The notes below the pieces were generated by a model that was not told the DNA's origin, did not search any database, and worked only from the letters and a program-made list of their open reading frames with translations. The position numbers and the translations under genes were made by a program. A stretch of 64,000 nt of DNA from [Phialemoniopsis] sp. UDSM-2020 (lineage: Eukaryota > Ascomycota > Sordariomycetes > Thyridiales > Thyridiaceae). This document shows positions 10,098 to 23,525 of this stretch, one piece after another (positions within the stretch are counted from its first letter, which is position 1; each line of letters starts with the position of its first letter). The stretch lies in assembly GCA_018873225.1 (NCBI GenBank), contig JAEILZ010000006.1, positions 3,596,001-3,660,000 of the forward strand, written 5' to 3'.

Positions 10098-13000
10098 CGC
10101 TACGGTTGTCTCGGCCGCCAATTGAACCTGTCGAGCCCCGTTTGGTGGCTAGGTCCTTTGGGGGAAATTTCCAGCAAAGGATCGTAGCCTACTTCCTCCT
10201 CCCAAGCCTCATTGACGGCGAAGAGGTTCGCAATTCACTCAAGTCGTGCGGCGTGATCAGGTAGGGAGATGAGGGCAGCAGTGGTCAAGGGGCAGCGGGC
10301 GGTGGGCAGGGCTCGGCTTTATTAGCCATCCACGGGAAATCGATTTGTCGTCAACGTCGTGTCGAATTGTTGTGGGGAATCGATCGATGGAGCAGTCGGT
10401 TCGAATTTGTGGAAATCAGAAACACTGGAAATGGATCTCGCTCGTCAATTGCCCGGTTGCGCGTGTTTCGAATTGCGCAGTCGATTCCCCGCGACGATGC
10501 TACTGCGAGCGCAGGTGTTGTTTGTCGCGTGGTGGACGATGCAGTCCCGGTGGGCTGGTGGTCCAGGAGAAAAAGAGGGAATGCTTGTCTTCTAATTCAC
10601 ATGAAGAACACACGCTCAGCAGCCAGACAAAGGAGTCAACATGTAATCTAACACGAAGTCAGACTTGACCTTCCTGTGCCCAGTGCTTCTCGAGCTATTT
10701 GATCCTTGGACAAGCAGACCCAGCTTGGAGGTCCCACTTGGTCAGATCTCCATTAAAAGAAGTCGGGAGGGTACTTTCGGCCTGTGGGCTTGAACGAGAC
10801 AGAACAGGCGAGATCTTGAGCTTGCTTTGCTTGCCAAGACCAGGGGTCAGAGGATCTTGTGCGTCGAATTTTCAAATTGTGGCCATTCGTGAAGGCAATG
10901 CAGTCATCGAATCAGTACAGGGCACGGAGGGAGGGTTTGCGGCAGTCCCTGATGATATGTCGGAAGCAAGAGTTATATCCAAGGTGAATGCATGCGGCCG
11001 GCACCCATCTCGCATGCACAGAGGCGTGGTACAGAGATGCAACGCTCTGACGGTACCGGAGAAATGTCTACTTCGTACTCTTGGCCAGGTCCTCCGTCAG
11101 GCCTTCTTCCCTTTTTGCCAGTCGAGCATGCAAGCCACTCAAGTTCAGTGTCGCTATCCCGCTCACAAGCAAGAAACAGGCCGGCGACCATTCGGCCCCT
11201 TCTGAGAAGATCCCCTGCACACGCCTGCAACACCCTGGCCAGAGAGGCGACAGGGGAATTGTGGCCACTAGCTCACAAAGAGATGCCCTCCAAAAGCCAC
11301 TAAGGAAAGCATGTTGGCTAGAACCTCTAAAGCAACCTCAATTTGACACCCCCAACTCTCAAACAGAAAGTTAGCCAAATATGCTGCTCCGTACGGCAAC
11401 TGGCAAACGGAGAAGAACGTCCTGGACGGTAGTCATTGCATGATGAATCAAGCCCGACATGTACATTCAGAGGAGCTCGCCCAGGACATCTCCTGCCAGC
11501 TACACAGAATTCCCCGCCAGGCCCCTTTTTGCCTACCTAGGTACTTGGAGGGACGCACCGCACTTTACCTGGTACAACACCCTCCTCAGAGGTGCAACCA
11601 AGCCTGTCGCAGGGATCTTGCTTGTGGGGATGCGCGACCAGGCTCGGCCCTAAACCGCATCCTCTCACGCCATGATGCAGATAATGGCCTACCCCTGAAC
11701 TTAGTGCAGAGGCTATCAATTCGGTGCTGTGGAGATGTGCCCATTTCCTTCAGCGACTTGCTCTTCTTTTGGCTTCTCGTCTTGCCATACTTTTTGTTCT
11801 CTTCAGCGGGCGGCTGGGTGGCAGGGGCGGGGCCAAAAAAGAAAAGAGAGGGCAAAAAAGCATATGCGTGCCCCGACATTCAAGCAAGGGATCGACAGCG
11901 CCAGCCAGCATTGGGGAGGACCAGATCCCGAGCTACTGCAGGGCTACTGCAGCTACACCTTCAGTGCTGCACGGAGGAAATCAGCAGAGGTTTGTTCGTT
12001 GATCAAAGCGAAATAAGATGCTGCAGCCGGCCACACGGCGACTTGCATCCACCGTGCCGTAACGCACACGGCGCGAGGCCATGGTTGGCGCATGTTAGCG
12101 GCCGTTCAGTCTACTTCTGGCACCTGTCAGACACTGTCTCAGAAGGCCTTCTAGGTCTGAATCAGGGGCTGGATCCTTTTGTAGGCGCTTGGCGCGGCCG
12201 GCGCGGTCTGGCCGTTGCACCGAGCTCCTCTTCGCTCTTCTGAAACGCCATGTCGTGCTCTGCGACCGGGCGGAGGCTTCTCTTCAGGCAAGGACCTGCA
12301 CTCGTCAGCGTTGAGGGGGCTAGACGGTGCTGTCGTTGTCGTTGTCGTGCTCCGTAACACTTGCATATCTTGACTACGACAGCGGGAGATCCGCAGATCG
12401 AACCGGGGCAATACCTGCCCAGTTTGATTGGATCCCATGCTCTTGCAAATTGGTCAATTTCCCACCTGTCGTGCCCCGAGCTGGAGAGATGACCCAGAGG
12501 GCCGTATTCAAGATGGCGCTTGTCGATCTTGGGCCAGATATTGCTTTGCGTTATTGAGATATTGCCCGCTACGACTGCCCGGGTCGGTATGGCCATGGCT
12601 TCGGTGGGCCAGCAAACGACAGGGAATCCTTTTATCCCGAGAAGATTCGCGGAATGAACCAGGCGAGCTGAGAATTGAGGATAAGGGGACCAGACCACCT
12701 GACAGCAAGGTCTCTCGCCAAGCACAAAAGCTATCGAGAGACGGATTTCTCGGCGCCCGGGGTGGGCAAGGTGGGTGGGTGGGTGCCAGACCACACGACT
12801 CACCGAGGAGACTTTAATTCTCAAAATTTCATTGCACCGGATGCTCTCTGATTGTTAGCCATTACGACAAGATCAAACAGAGTTGAAGGGAGGCGCACGG
12901 CTCTGCAGCTTCACCCGTTTTTCCTGGTTGAGGCGGTCTGTCACTGCCAGCCACCGACGCCATGATCCCTCCTGGTCGTCATCCCTGTTTGTCGGTGCCA

Positions 13001-16000
13001 GTCCAGGATTTCACCTGGGGGCAGCATTGATGAAGCTAGGGTATTTCGGTAACACCGACCGAGAGATTTCCGAATGTGGGAGAAGCTGCAGGGAGGTCAT
13101 AATTCATTTCAGAAGCGATGGGCTAATTTGTGTATATATCAACGTGTTGTTTTATTTCGCAAGCACGCATATGAGGAAGGTGAAAGACGGAGCAAACAGA
13201 GCAAGTACCGCTGTCAGTCTCCTTTTGCCATGCTGGCCTTGTTGGGGTGAACCTGCCCTGAGCTGGGCATGGTTCGCATTAGCCTTTGCGTGCTACTCGC
13301 TACCAGACACTCTTTGACTCCATGGCGATTTGCGATCATGTCGTAACTCATAACAAATCAAAGGTTTGGCTTGGATCAGTCGTTCTCCTCTTCTCCCCAC
13401 GAAACGCCATGACCCTTTCAATAAACTTGGGTGTTTCTTCTCGAAGGTGACGCACAGATGCTGCACAAATGTCTGGGCGCGGTCATCTGTCTTGGGGTGA
13501 TCGACACCCAAAGACGCCTGAGCACTGGCGAACGGTCCCGGGAGCCCAGCTTGGACCCCTTTGTCGATGCGACCCAAGATCTCTGATCGCCAGTGCCTGC
13601 TTCTCCATGTTCTCTTGGTGAGCTGAGACTGCGCAATCCACAGTGCTTGGCAAGCCCAGCGAGAATCTAACGCGTACATACGGGCGGTCCTACTCCGTAC
13701 ATGTCCAAGCTACTTGATACCTAGCTACACATGCAGTTCGTGCGCGGCTTACTGTCCTATTTGCCATTTCCCTTCCAGAAAAACATTTACTGCTGCTCTG
13801 TGTTGGAAGCAAGCTACCTGGCACTACACCGTATAATGGCTGACAAGAAAAAAAACGTACCCACGCCTCTTGCGAGACTGCAATGCAAGCTTCGCCTAAA
13901 AATTTATTCTTGAGTGCAGCGCCTTAGCCCGCCCGGCCATCTTGCCAGCTTGGGTGATTTTGCCACTTTTGCTCATATAGACACCTCTTAACAATCTGCT
14001 CTGCTCGCACGCCTCCTCTACGAACCGGACAAAAGCTCTCCATCGGGAGTAGCTCTACCAGAACGTCACCCAGAATGCTAAACAGCTTTTGAGAGATTGC
14101 TAGGCTTTAGGATCGCTTTGAAGAGGTGAAGAGATTATACACTTTGCTTTGGCTGAGCTACATTCCTAGTGGAAAACCGCGGCGAAACAGATGCCAGGCC
14201 CATCAGATCAATGTCTTGGGAAAACGAGACCAACAGATCTGGATACGGGTAGAGAACCTAACCGCCGTCCGCCTGAAGAACGGGCAAGGCAAAGAAGCTT
14301 CGTGTTCGAGCAATACATAACTTCCCTACCTGAAGACTTTCTAACACATCGTTTTCAACATCAGTTCACCTAATCTCTAGGCAAGATCGCATTGGGGCAT
14401 TGCGGATGGGCTTTGGTACAGTTGGTAACGACGGACGACTTGAGCGAGGCACTGCACTTCGTTTGCAACATACTTACATGCTAGATAAGGTATGGTCTGT
14501 AAGATGAGTTTCGGTGGCCAAAAATACTTGCTGTACAACCAAGAAAACTCAGAACTTGCAAAATGTCTCGATGTCACAACGGGGTTGCTCGAGGCCAGAC
14601 AGCAGGGGAGTAATGATTCTTGTTCAAGTATAGCATACTTTCATAGGAACTCTCAGTATTTCTATACTATTAGTATGCGAACTGGCTATGCAGCTTGGGC
14701 ACTATCAAGTCGAAGCTAACATAATTTCGTTGCGGGATCTAGTTGAGACCTTGATTCGAGTTATTCAGCAAGTGACTTGACTTTCAAGATCAGATGTATC
14801 GAAGACTGTAGCTGATCTCGTTCAATAGTTATTTATTTTGGTGTCTCGATTATATCTGCTTATTACGAGGCTTAAGATCCATTTATCTAATAAAAGGCCG
14901 TTCATTGTATTTGCAAAGGAAATGTAACAAGATGATATTACCGCAACACACCCGCAAAAAGCCTCGATCCCCTATACTTTCGAGAATCCCAAGTTCTTGA
15001 TATAGGTAGTTCCACGTTGTATAGAGTTGCATTATAGCTACTGCATATGCATATTGAAAGGAACTTCCCACACGGAGGCTTGATTTGGTTGGGAAGTAAG
15101 GCCATTCTACCCACAGGGTACCAAAGACTGCAGCCGTTGTCTTCGGTAAGTAACAGTCAATGCCTCTAGTTATTACAGTCATGAAGATACGTGCGACAAT
15201 CTATTCCATTTGCTTTACTGCACGCAGTAAATAAAGGTTAACCTGGCCAACCTTTGCCACCAACCATCGCCACCGCTTTGGACCGCTACAGCTAGTAACG
15301 TTGCTTCGTTAGTTGACCGTTCTCTCTCCGGCAGGGGCAGCGGAAGAATTGCGAAACAAAAATTGACTCAAAACCTCTGTTCGGAGACCCATCAATGGTG
15401 AAGCACGAAACGCACGAGATATCGACTTCGGGAGCTTCTCTCCACATGCGCACATGCGGGGTTTATGCGCTCAGTCGAAGGTGTGGCAGGCTGGATAGCG
15501 GGCGGGAACATCACAGGCGTGGGGATTGATCAAGTGCGGGGAGGTCATGCGTCACTGACAGACGACCCTCTTGCAGCCGTGATGGTTGCAACCTTCGCAG
15601 ATGCGGCCATGTGCCAGCCGCAATTGGAGTAGGTAAGAAAAGTAGATTGCGCAGCTCGAGAGAAAGCAATTTGTCTTTGTTCAAAGATACGTTGATGCTG
15701 TCATGATGCTGCCCAAACACATCTATTTTTCCTTTTGCCTGGTGGAGCCGCGAATATTAATTACTGCCAATCAATATCAAACAAGTCAATGATCTTCATG
15801 GGGACCTTGGCATGTTGCTTGAAATAGAGGAATATGAACGGTGCCTAGAAATCAAGTTCAAGGAACAAGATCTGCCCAGATGTCAGCATTCTTGATGCTC
15901 AAGCGCAATTTGCGCGTCTATGGAGAGAAAGGTGCATCAAGCAGGCGATTAAAGGCTAACACAGGACCACAAAGCCGCATGGCAGGCACAACAGCCGGGA

Positions 16001-16806
16001 CGAAGCCCTCGTCTCGACACGTACAAGGAAATCTCTTCACATGACGAACCGAACAGGGCTACAGGTATTGGCTGGGAAGCTCTCATCTTTGGACTGTAGC
16101 TGACCGCTTCTTGTAGGGGTTGCCTGATTCCTTCAGCTTCGATCTGCGCAGGGCGAATGGCAGCCCTGGAATCAGGCCCTAAGCGTTTGCGCCCAGCACC
16201 AATGACCCGCCTGTGGGTGCGGGACCCCAGCTTTTTGCGGCAAAGCTAGGCCGCTAACAGGAATCTTTTGGGTGTAGTCACCGCATCGCTGCCCACCACC
16301 GGGCGGAACCTTCCACTAGCGGTGCCCTGTTAGCAAACGATTTGAGGTCACGCTACCCCCGGCTTGTGAGACAGTCCTGAATGTTCAGATGGATCGAGTA
16401 AAGTAGCCTACATCATCGACACAATTCAACCTCTAGCCCAAGCCTCCCGACTCTTCAACGCTCCTTAACAGATTCTTTGTACGCTCCTTGACCTTGAAAT
16501 CGCTACACATCGCCGCTTTCAGCCTTTCGCATCATCTTTACCTCTCGGCGCAGTCGCGACCAGCCAGCCGCTCAGGGGCCAAGCATCGCGTCGGCGCACA
16601 GCACATCTCGAAATTTTGCACAGAGACGACCATCCCCTCCCAGCGCGTCGAAACCCTAGAGCGCGGGAAGCTTGACCTTGTATCTCGTCTTGCTTCCCCA
16701 TTGACAAGTTTGCTATTGCTTTGAACCACAGCCTGTCTGCAATTGAGCGCTCTCTGCGGGTGTCTCTCGCTTACCTCTTTGGAAAACGTCATCGATCTTG
16801 CTCAGC
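10098..16806. other. 6.7 kb gene-poor region
   Basis: No gene can be supported. Many short frames overlap on both strands (for example 11440-12243 plus and 12162-12824 minus), but they have no domain-like composition and no plausible intron chains. The left end should hold the promoter of the minus-strand gene ending at 7206. The right end, pyrimidine-rich from about 16400, should hold the leader of the nucleotide-sugar transporter. A G-quadruplex-type motif lies at 12759-12784. The stretch from about 13700 to 15250 is visibly richer in A and T than its surroundings. A long non-coding RNA or a decayed transposon is possible. Confidence 0.45.
12759..12784 (+). other. Putative G-quadruplex motif
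   Basis: Five runs of three or more G (12759-12762, 12764-12766, 12773-12775, 12777-12779, 12781-12783) are separated by loops of 1-6 bases. This satisfies the usual four-run G-quadruplex pattern on the plus strand. It lies inside the gene-poor region, so its role, if any, is unknown. Confidence 0.6.
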
Positions 16807-18484
16807 ATGGCAGTTCGCGACCTGTCCCAACCCGTGGGCGGGCCTACGATGTTCGGCGTGCCCATGAAGAAGCTATCGCTGATCACAGTATGGCGCTCTG
16901 CAGTCTTTGTGACCCTCGGGGATCATTTGCTAACCTTTGTCACTCTGTAGTTGACCTTCCAAAATTCTGCCCTCATCCTGGTACGCCGACCGCGCGAATT
17001 TGCCTCGACTAGATGTGCAACACCCGCTCCCTTGAACACGTACTGACCCAAGGAACAGATACTGCACTATTCGCGGATGATGACGCCCGACGGCGACCAC
17101 AGGTACTTCGCATCGACCGCCGTCTTCCTCACCGAAGTCATCAAGCTTGCGATATCCCTGACGTTCGCCATATACGAGGTTTCGAGGACTCTCGCGCCCC
17201 AGACCCCAGTCTCCGTTGTCTTTGAGCAGATTTACAACTCGATGTTCTCCGGCGACGGTTGGAAGCTCATAATACCGGCTGTGCTATACACCTTGCAGAA
17301 CACGCTGCAGTACGTGTCTCTGAGCAATCTGGACCCAGTCCATTACCAGATCCTTTATCAATTGAGGGTCAGTCAACCCCTGAGCCGCAACCATCGTTCC
17401 GTAGGCGTTCCAGAACATCTAGCTAACAAGATCCACAGATTCTCACCACGGCCTTCTTCAGTGTGACCATGCTCGGACGGTCACTAGGCCCCAAGCGCTG
17501 GGTTTCCCTGGTCGTGTTGACTATGGGTGTCTCGATTGTGTCCCTGCCGACCTCCACCTCAAAAGACGCGTCACTCCTCATCCACGACTTCAGCGACCAC
17601 TTTTTCCCTCGATCCTTACACGAGTTGGGACAGTTGGCTGGGGGCGTAAGTGAGGTGGCCCGGGAGCTGACCAAGAGGGCAGCGACTGGTGTCGTGGAGG
17701 GCCTGACCAAGCGCTCAGCCACATATCAGGGCATCCAGGAAGATCTGGACACGGCGCCCGTCATGAACTACTCGGTCGGTGTGACCGCCGTTCTCGTTGC
17801 AGCCTGCGTCTCGGGCCTCACTGGTGTCTACTTCGAGAAGGTGCTTAAGGACTCGCCCACCCCCGTGTCGGTGTGGACGCGCAACGTCCAGCTATCATTC
17901 TACTCGCTGTTCCCGTCCCTGTTCTTCGGCGTCTTCATGACCGACGGCTCGGAGATTGCCAAGCACGGCTTCTTTGACGGCTACAACTGGGTGGTCTGGA
18001 CGACGATCCTGTTCCAGTCCGTCGGCGGCGTCTTGACGTCGCTGTGCATCAATTACGCCGACAACATTGCCAAGAACTTCGCTACCAGCATCAGCATTGT
18101 CCTGAGCTTCCTTTTCAGCGTCTGGTTCTTTGACTTTAGCGTGTCTCTAGCGGTGAGTTGATTCTCGGTATCATATGCACATCGTTCATCGATGACTAAC
18201 TTGCTCCTTGCGACCAGTTCCTGGTTGGCACCTTGATGGTGATCGCTGCGACCTACCTCTACAGCGGCCCGGAGAGGAAACGTGGCAGACCTCCTCCCAT
18301 CAACATCGTCAGCTATGAGAAAACGACGGTCGACTCGACGCCGAGGACCCTCGACGAGACCAAGCTGTCGACAGACCCGCTGGACTCGGTCAAGGCGATA
18401 GGTCTCTCGACGTCCCGCCCATCGTCGCCGATGCGGCACCACCACCGCGTTCCGTCTTCGAGGGGGAAGAACCGATACGAATAG
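16807..18484 (+). CDS. Nucleotide-sugar transporter (UDP-galactose / UDP-GlcNAc type)
   Basis: Golgi or ER membrane antiporter that brings UDP-sugars into the lumen in exchange for UMP (SLC35A / Nuc_sug_transp family), 466 residues. Exons are 16807-16887, 16951-16980, 17059-17367, 17439-18152 and 18218-18484, all phase 0. The second exon is only 30 bases. Family hallmarks are LTFQNSALIL followed by ILHYSRM, FLTEVIKLAIS, YTLQNTLQYVSLSNLDP with YQILYQLRILTTAFFSV, GLTGVYFEKVLKDS, SVWTRNVQLS and CINYADNIAKNFATSISIV. About ten membrane segments are expected. A loop of roughly 60-80 residues after the GVSIVSLP segment and a Ser/Arg-rich tail after YLYSGPE are less conserved. UDP-galactose is the likeliest substrate, but sequence alone does not separate it from UDP-GlcNAc. 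Confidence 0.9.
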
Positions 18485-19136
18485 AGCAGCTAGATAGAAG
18501 CTAGACAATTGGCGAGTAGAAACGAAACTTCGGACAGAAGTGATACCCAGATCGGGTTGGACCCCCTTTGTGCGTGGTCCCCGATCGGCTTGATGGGACG
18601 GGATAGGGTAGGAATGGGAATGGTGCAAGGAAGATACCCGGCGATTGAGGCTACAGGGCAGTGGACGGGGTTCACTGGCAGGGCTTTTACGCCGACTCGA
18701 TGCGGTTTTGATTATATATACTTGGCGTGGAGAGGTGGCAGGACGGCTCTGAGGTGTGTGAGAAGCTTGTAAGCAAGCAACGGCGGATGGGTGCACCTAA
18801 ATGAATCAAGCACTTTCCGCCCTAGACGACTTCTACGAGACTCACACGACGGCTATGGCTGACAGTTGCATTCTCATGTCTTTTTATCTCTTGCTGCTGT
18901 GAGAGGCGTGTCGATGTCGTGCCTTCAACCTGTGCAGGGTGCCTTCCTCAATGCGGTGATGAGGAAGGCACGACCACACACGATGGGTTGCCTAATGTCG
19001 GCTTCCTTTTTCGTTTTCTGTCGACTTTGATCCCTTTGCATTCAATCCAGCACTTTTCGTCTCAAGATCGCTTGATTGTTTCGAAACCGTCAATGTCGTG
19101 ATTCTGCTCATGCTGCCTTCGCGCCCGCTCGACACA
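18485..19136. other. Intergenic region
   Basis: Holds the 3' end of the transporter transcript and the promoter of the helicase. Open frames here on the minus strand are shadows of the transporter. Nothing distinctive was seen. Confidence 0.4.
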
Positions 19137-22100
19137 ATGTCGCAAGACTGGCAGCCCGATTCCTTGCAGGACCACCTTGACCGGCTGCACTCCCGCGCAG
19201 GCAACGACCGACACATCCAGCGCATGATGGAGCACTTCTCTAGGGAGATGCCGCCGCCCGAGACCGGTATGCTCAGCAGAAATGTCATTTCATCCTCCAG
19301 TCTGCCCACGCCTCCGTCGTCCGCTTCATGGCCTCGCCAAGCGACCTTTCCTCGCACACCGCTACCTATCCTCGACTCTCGTCCAGCGAGGATGGTAAAT
19401 AGGCCAGACTCTGACCTGATTCCCTCAAGTCAGACTCTTGTCGGAGACTTCGACGCCACACTGCCTCGCCTTAATGCCATGCCTCGGCCTTCCTCGCTCC
19501 AGCATCATCAACGCAACGACCGAATCGAGGCTCGAGACCGTCTAGGTAAGATTCCAGGACTGTGCCGTCAGCTCAGACTTCACTAATTTGTCTACAGCCG
19601 CCCAAACCTATGACCTGCCCGTGGCCGGAGCTGCTCCCAGTTCGTCATCTTCTCTTGGACGATCCAGCCCGGTAGTACAAGCTACAGCGAGGCAACATTC
19701 CGAAGTCCAACAACCTCAGCCTATCTATGGACCTCGCGAGTCGTCCTTCTTTTCTTCCCCGGCAAAAGCACACCCTCCGTCCGGAGGTGGACCGGCACGG
19801 TCACACATCATTGATCTTCCATATGCACCCCCAATCGCCAATGGCATTCAGCTCATCAATCCCAATCAAGCACTTCCGGACAAATGCCGGGCGCTTTTCC
19901 CATACCCCCTGTTCAACGCGGTTCAGTCAAAATGCTTCCCCTCTGTTTACGGCTCTGGCGACAACATGGTAGTCTCGGCGCCGACCGGAAGCGGAAAGAC
20001 AGTCATCCTCGAGTTGGCCATCTGCAGGCTTGTGGAAAAGAACAAGAACCAGAACTGCAAAGTCGTCTACCAAGCTCCCACAAAGGCACTTTGTTCGGAG
20101 CGAGCAAAAGATTGGGAGAAGAAATTCCACCACATGGGTCTCCAGGTCGCGGAACTTACGGGTGACACTTCCCAAGCCGAGATGCGACGCGTCGGCAGTG
20201 CCTCGATCATCGTAACTACGCCTGAGAAATGGGACTCGATCACGCGAAAGTGGCAGGACTACAAGAAGCTATTGGAGTTGGTCAAACTCTTCCTGATTGA
20301 CGAAGTCCACATCTTGAAGGATATTCGCGGCTCTACCTTGGAGGCCATCGTCTCTCGCATGAAGACCATTGGCACAAGTGTTCGTTTCGTTGCGTTAAGC
20401 GCAACAGTGCCTAATTCCGAGGACATTGCCAGATGGCTGGGCCGTGATCACCTTACCCCCGATCAACCAGCGCGACACGAGACCTTCACAGAAGAGTTCC
20501 GTCCAGTCAAGCTTAAAGAATTCGTTTATGCTTACGAGAGCAGCTACAACGACCACATGTTTGACAAGTTGCTTGACGCCAAGCTTCCGAGCATCCTTGC
20601 CCAACATGTCCAAGGGAAGCCGACCTTGGTTTTCTGTTTCACACGAAAGTCATGCGAGAGCACCGCGCGTATGTTGGGGGAACTTTGGTCGATTGCAAGA
20701 CCTGAGGACAAGTCGTGGTCGGCTCCATCAAAACGCATTCCCGTCGTCAACCAAGCCTTGCAAGAGATTGTCCGTTATGGTGTTGCCTTCCATCACGCGG
20801 GCCTTGATCTCCAGGACCGGTCTTCGATCGAACAGCACTTCATAGGTGGTGATCTCAGCGTCGTGTGCTGCACTTCAACCCTTGCTGTCGGCGTCAACTT
20901 GCCCTGCCACACCGTGGTTATTAAGGGCACTGCCGGATACCAAGATGGGGGCCTTACTGAGCTCTCTGACTTGGAAGTTATGCAGATGCTCGGTCGTGCG
21001 GGTCGTCCTCAGTACGACACCAGTGCAACTGGGGTTATCCTCACTAAAACTCAAAACAAGTCACGGTACGAGCTAATGGCCTCCGGCCAGCAGATCCTGG
21101 AAAGCACCTTGCACCTCAATCTCATCGAGCACTTGAATTCCGAGATTGTTTTGCGCACAATCAATGACTCGGAGACGGCAAGGAAGTGGTTGGCTGGAAC
21201 CTTTCTCAGCGTCCGACTCAAGAGAAATCCGTCGCATTATCGCCTGACTAGTCCTTCCACGCAGTCCCAGCATATCGACGATACACTGAGCGAAATATGT
21301 GAGCGGGACATCGAGCAACTACAGGACGCGCAGCTTGTGACGCAGGGCGCACAATTTCGAAGCACTGAATATGGTCGTGCTGTCTCTACTTACATGGTGA
21401 AGTTCGAGACAGCGAAGCTTCTCCTTGACATCCCCCGCGGTGTCCATATGGAAGAACTGGTAAGTCAATCGCAACACACATGATAGTTGCTGCCTACTGA
21501 TAGCCACCTCATCTCAGCTGAGTAGCCTTTGTCAGCTGCCCGAGCTTCAGGATGCCCGGCTCAAGCCCACCGAGAGGGTTACCTTTCGCGAATTGAACCG
21601 GTCCCCATTCATCCTATTCCCGATCAGAGAGACTGTCACGCAACACTGGCACAAGGTCTCACTGCTAGTGCAAATGCACCTCGGTGGGGTGGAGCTTCCC
21701 AACGAGAAGGAAAATGGGATTTTACGGCGGCAGGTCTCCATGGACAAGCGACTCGTTTTCGAGGCATTGCAGCGCTTAGTCCGCTGTCTGATCGAGTTCA
21801 AGGCCGCGGACTCGGACGCCGTTGGTGTCAAAACGGGTCTTGACTTGGCGAGAGCGCTTGCAGCTTCGGCATGGGAAGATCGACCGACACAATTGCTGCA
21901 AGTCCCAGGTATCGGACCCGTGGGCATGAGAAAGCTCGTCAGTCGTGACGTGAGGACCGTCCAGCAGCTAGCCGAGCTCGATTACATGGAGATCGAACGA
22001 CTTTTCAGCCGAAACCCGCCATTTGGGAAGAAGATGCAGGAAACTCTGGACAACTTTCCACAGCTGACTCTCGATGCGGTGATCGAGCAGAGTCGACCTC

Positions 22101-23525
22101 ATCGCACTAAGTCGAATACCACCACCATCAAGATCAAAGCCACGCTCGGAATGGCCAATCGCAAACGAGCCGGTGACTGGCAGGCGCGGCTCCAGGGTCT
22201 AACCTTCATGGCCGAGACTGGAGAAGGTGCGCTGGGTTACCTTTGGCGTGGATCGTTGGGCAGATCCTTCAAAGATTCCGGGATGCAGTTGCAGTTCGGA
22301 GCAGACCTGGAAGGGACTAATGAGCTCATATGCCACTTCAGCTGTGAGGAGATTGTTGGGACCATGGTGTCCAAGAGGCTCAAGATCGATGGTCCAACGC
22401 ACCAGACAACAGCTGCGTCCTCGGCGGCGGAGGACCTTGTTGATGAAACAATCCAGTTTCCTGGTAGGTATCTGCATTCACTGGTATGAGACTCGATCTG
22501 ACTCGTTTACAGACATCGATGAACTTTTGCATGATGAACCATTCGAAGTACCGCACGCAGCGAGGCCGGCCGATGATGCGGAGGACGAGACAGAGGATGA
22601 GCCAGTGAAGCTGTCCAATGGTAAATGGAAATGCAACCACGTTTGCAGTGGTGGAGCCACAACAAAGTCTGGCAAGCCGTGCTCTCACAAATGTTGTCGT
22701 GAAGGTCTAGACAAACCACGGAAACGCAAAAAGCATGCTGCCGAAGGGTCCAAAGATGCAAGAGATGAGAACACGTTGGCCCGAGAGGCTCTCCGCCCAT
22801 CCCAGTTAACACATCCTGCTATTCACGCCAGTCAACACGAGCAGAAACGACGCCGGCTGTACCTGTCCGATGACGAGATATCGACGTCCACCACTTCACC
22901 GAGGGTAACCAAGAGTACAGAGAAGTCTAAGGCGAGGCCTGAGCTCCGTGCTGTGGAGTGCATCGATCTGTCTACAATAGACGATGACGACGACGAGTAC
23001 CTTGCGAACGTACCGAAGCCGTATGTCAAGGACACGGCCCCACAGGCTGTTATGGTCGAGTCTCTGGAACACTCTTCAGATCCAATTGACCGCACGAGTG
23101 ACATCTTCGAGAGTGATATCTTTCAGGACATGGACCCGGCAGTCATTGATGAGTTTCTTGATCTTCCCAGCCAGTCATCTACAGGAGAGGTGTTGCCCAA
23201 AATGATGGATGTTGATGAGCCGTCGGGTATCACTACCCACCCTACTCCTCCAGACAATGGTGTCTGTAAGGTAGCGCCGAAAGACGTGCCGCTGATAACC
23301 AAGGATCCCCTCAAACCAACGCTGGAAGAAATCACGACGAAGGCAGGGGAGCATGGGCAAACACCCTCGGACATGCTGCCGGTTCTTATCAGCTCCGACA
23401 TGCGATCCGAAACGATCGAAGGCACGGATCGGCCCAGGCAAAGACAGACCGACGAGCCAGCCTGGGTCCAGGATTTTGACCCTGAGCTCATCAACTTCTT
23501 TCGGGGGCATGTTAACTTTGTGTGA
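19137..23525 (+). CDS. MER3: Mer3/HFM1 meiotic crossover DNA helicase
   Basis: Nuclear Ski2-like 3'-5' DNA helicase that promotes crossover formation in meiosis (yeast Mer3, animal HFM1), 1,409 residues. Exons are 19137-19545, 19598-21459, 21518-22463 and 22513-23525. Walker A is APTGSGKT at residues 264-271 and motif II is DEVH at 371-374, inside LIDEVHILKDIRGSTLEAIVS, which is close to diagnostic. Motif III SATVPNSEDIA, the AFHHAGLD and STLAVGVNLP blocks and motif VI QMLGRAGRPQYD follow. A winged-helix and Sec63-type region with a helix-hairpin-helix (PGIGPVGMRKL) comes next. The C-terminal tail carries a Cys/His cluster, CNHVC...CSHKCC, at about 1113-1134, known from HFM1 proteins, then an acidic disordered end. 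An in-frame ATG at 19110 would add nine residues. Confidence 0.95.

Noticed and set aside
10098..10121. Eight extra N-terminal codons on the 963-residue protein
   Set aside because: The extension begins with TTG; the first ATG, at 10097, gives a sensible MPKFTFPVPG start.
11440..12243. 267-codon plus-strand frame in the gene-poor region
   Set aside because: Overlaps a 220-codon minus frame and several others; the composition (many Arg, Cys, Ser, Leu) is that of GC-rich random sequence.
12395..12415. B-box-like GGTTCGATC on the minus strand
   Set aside because: No A box at a suitable distance and no T-arm stem can be paired.
12162..12824. 220-codon minus-strand frame in the gene-poor region
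   Set aside because: No recognisable motif, passes through the G-rich motif, and conflicts with the plus frame above.
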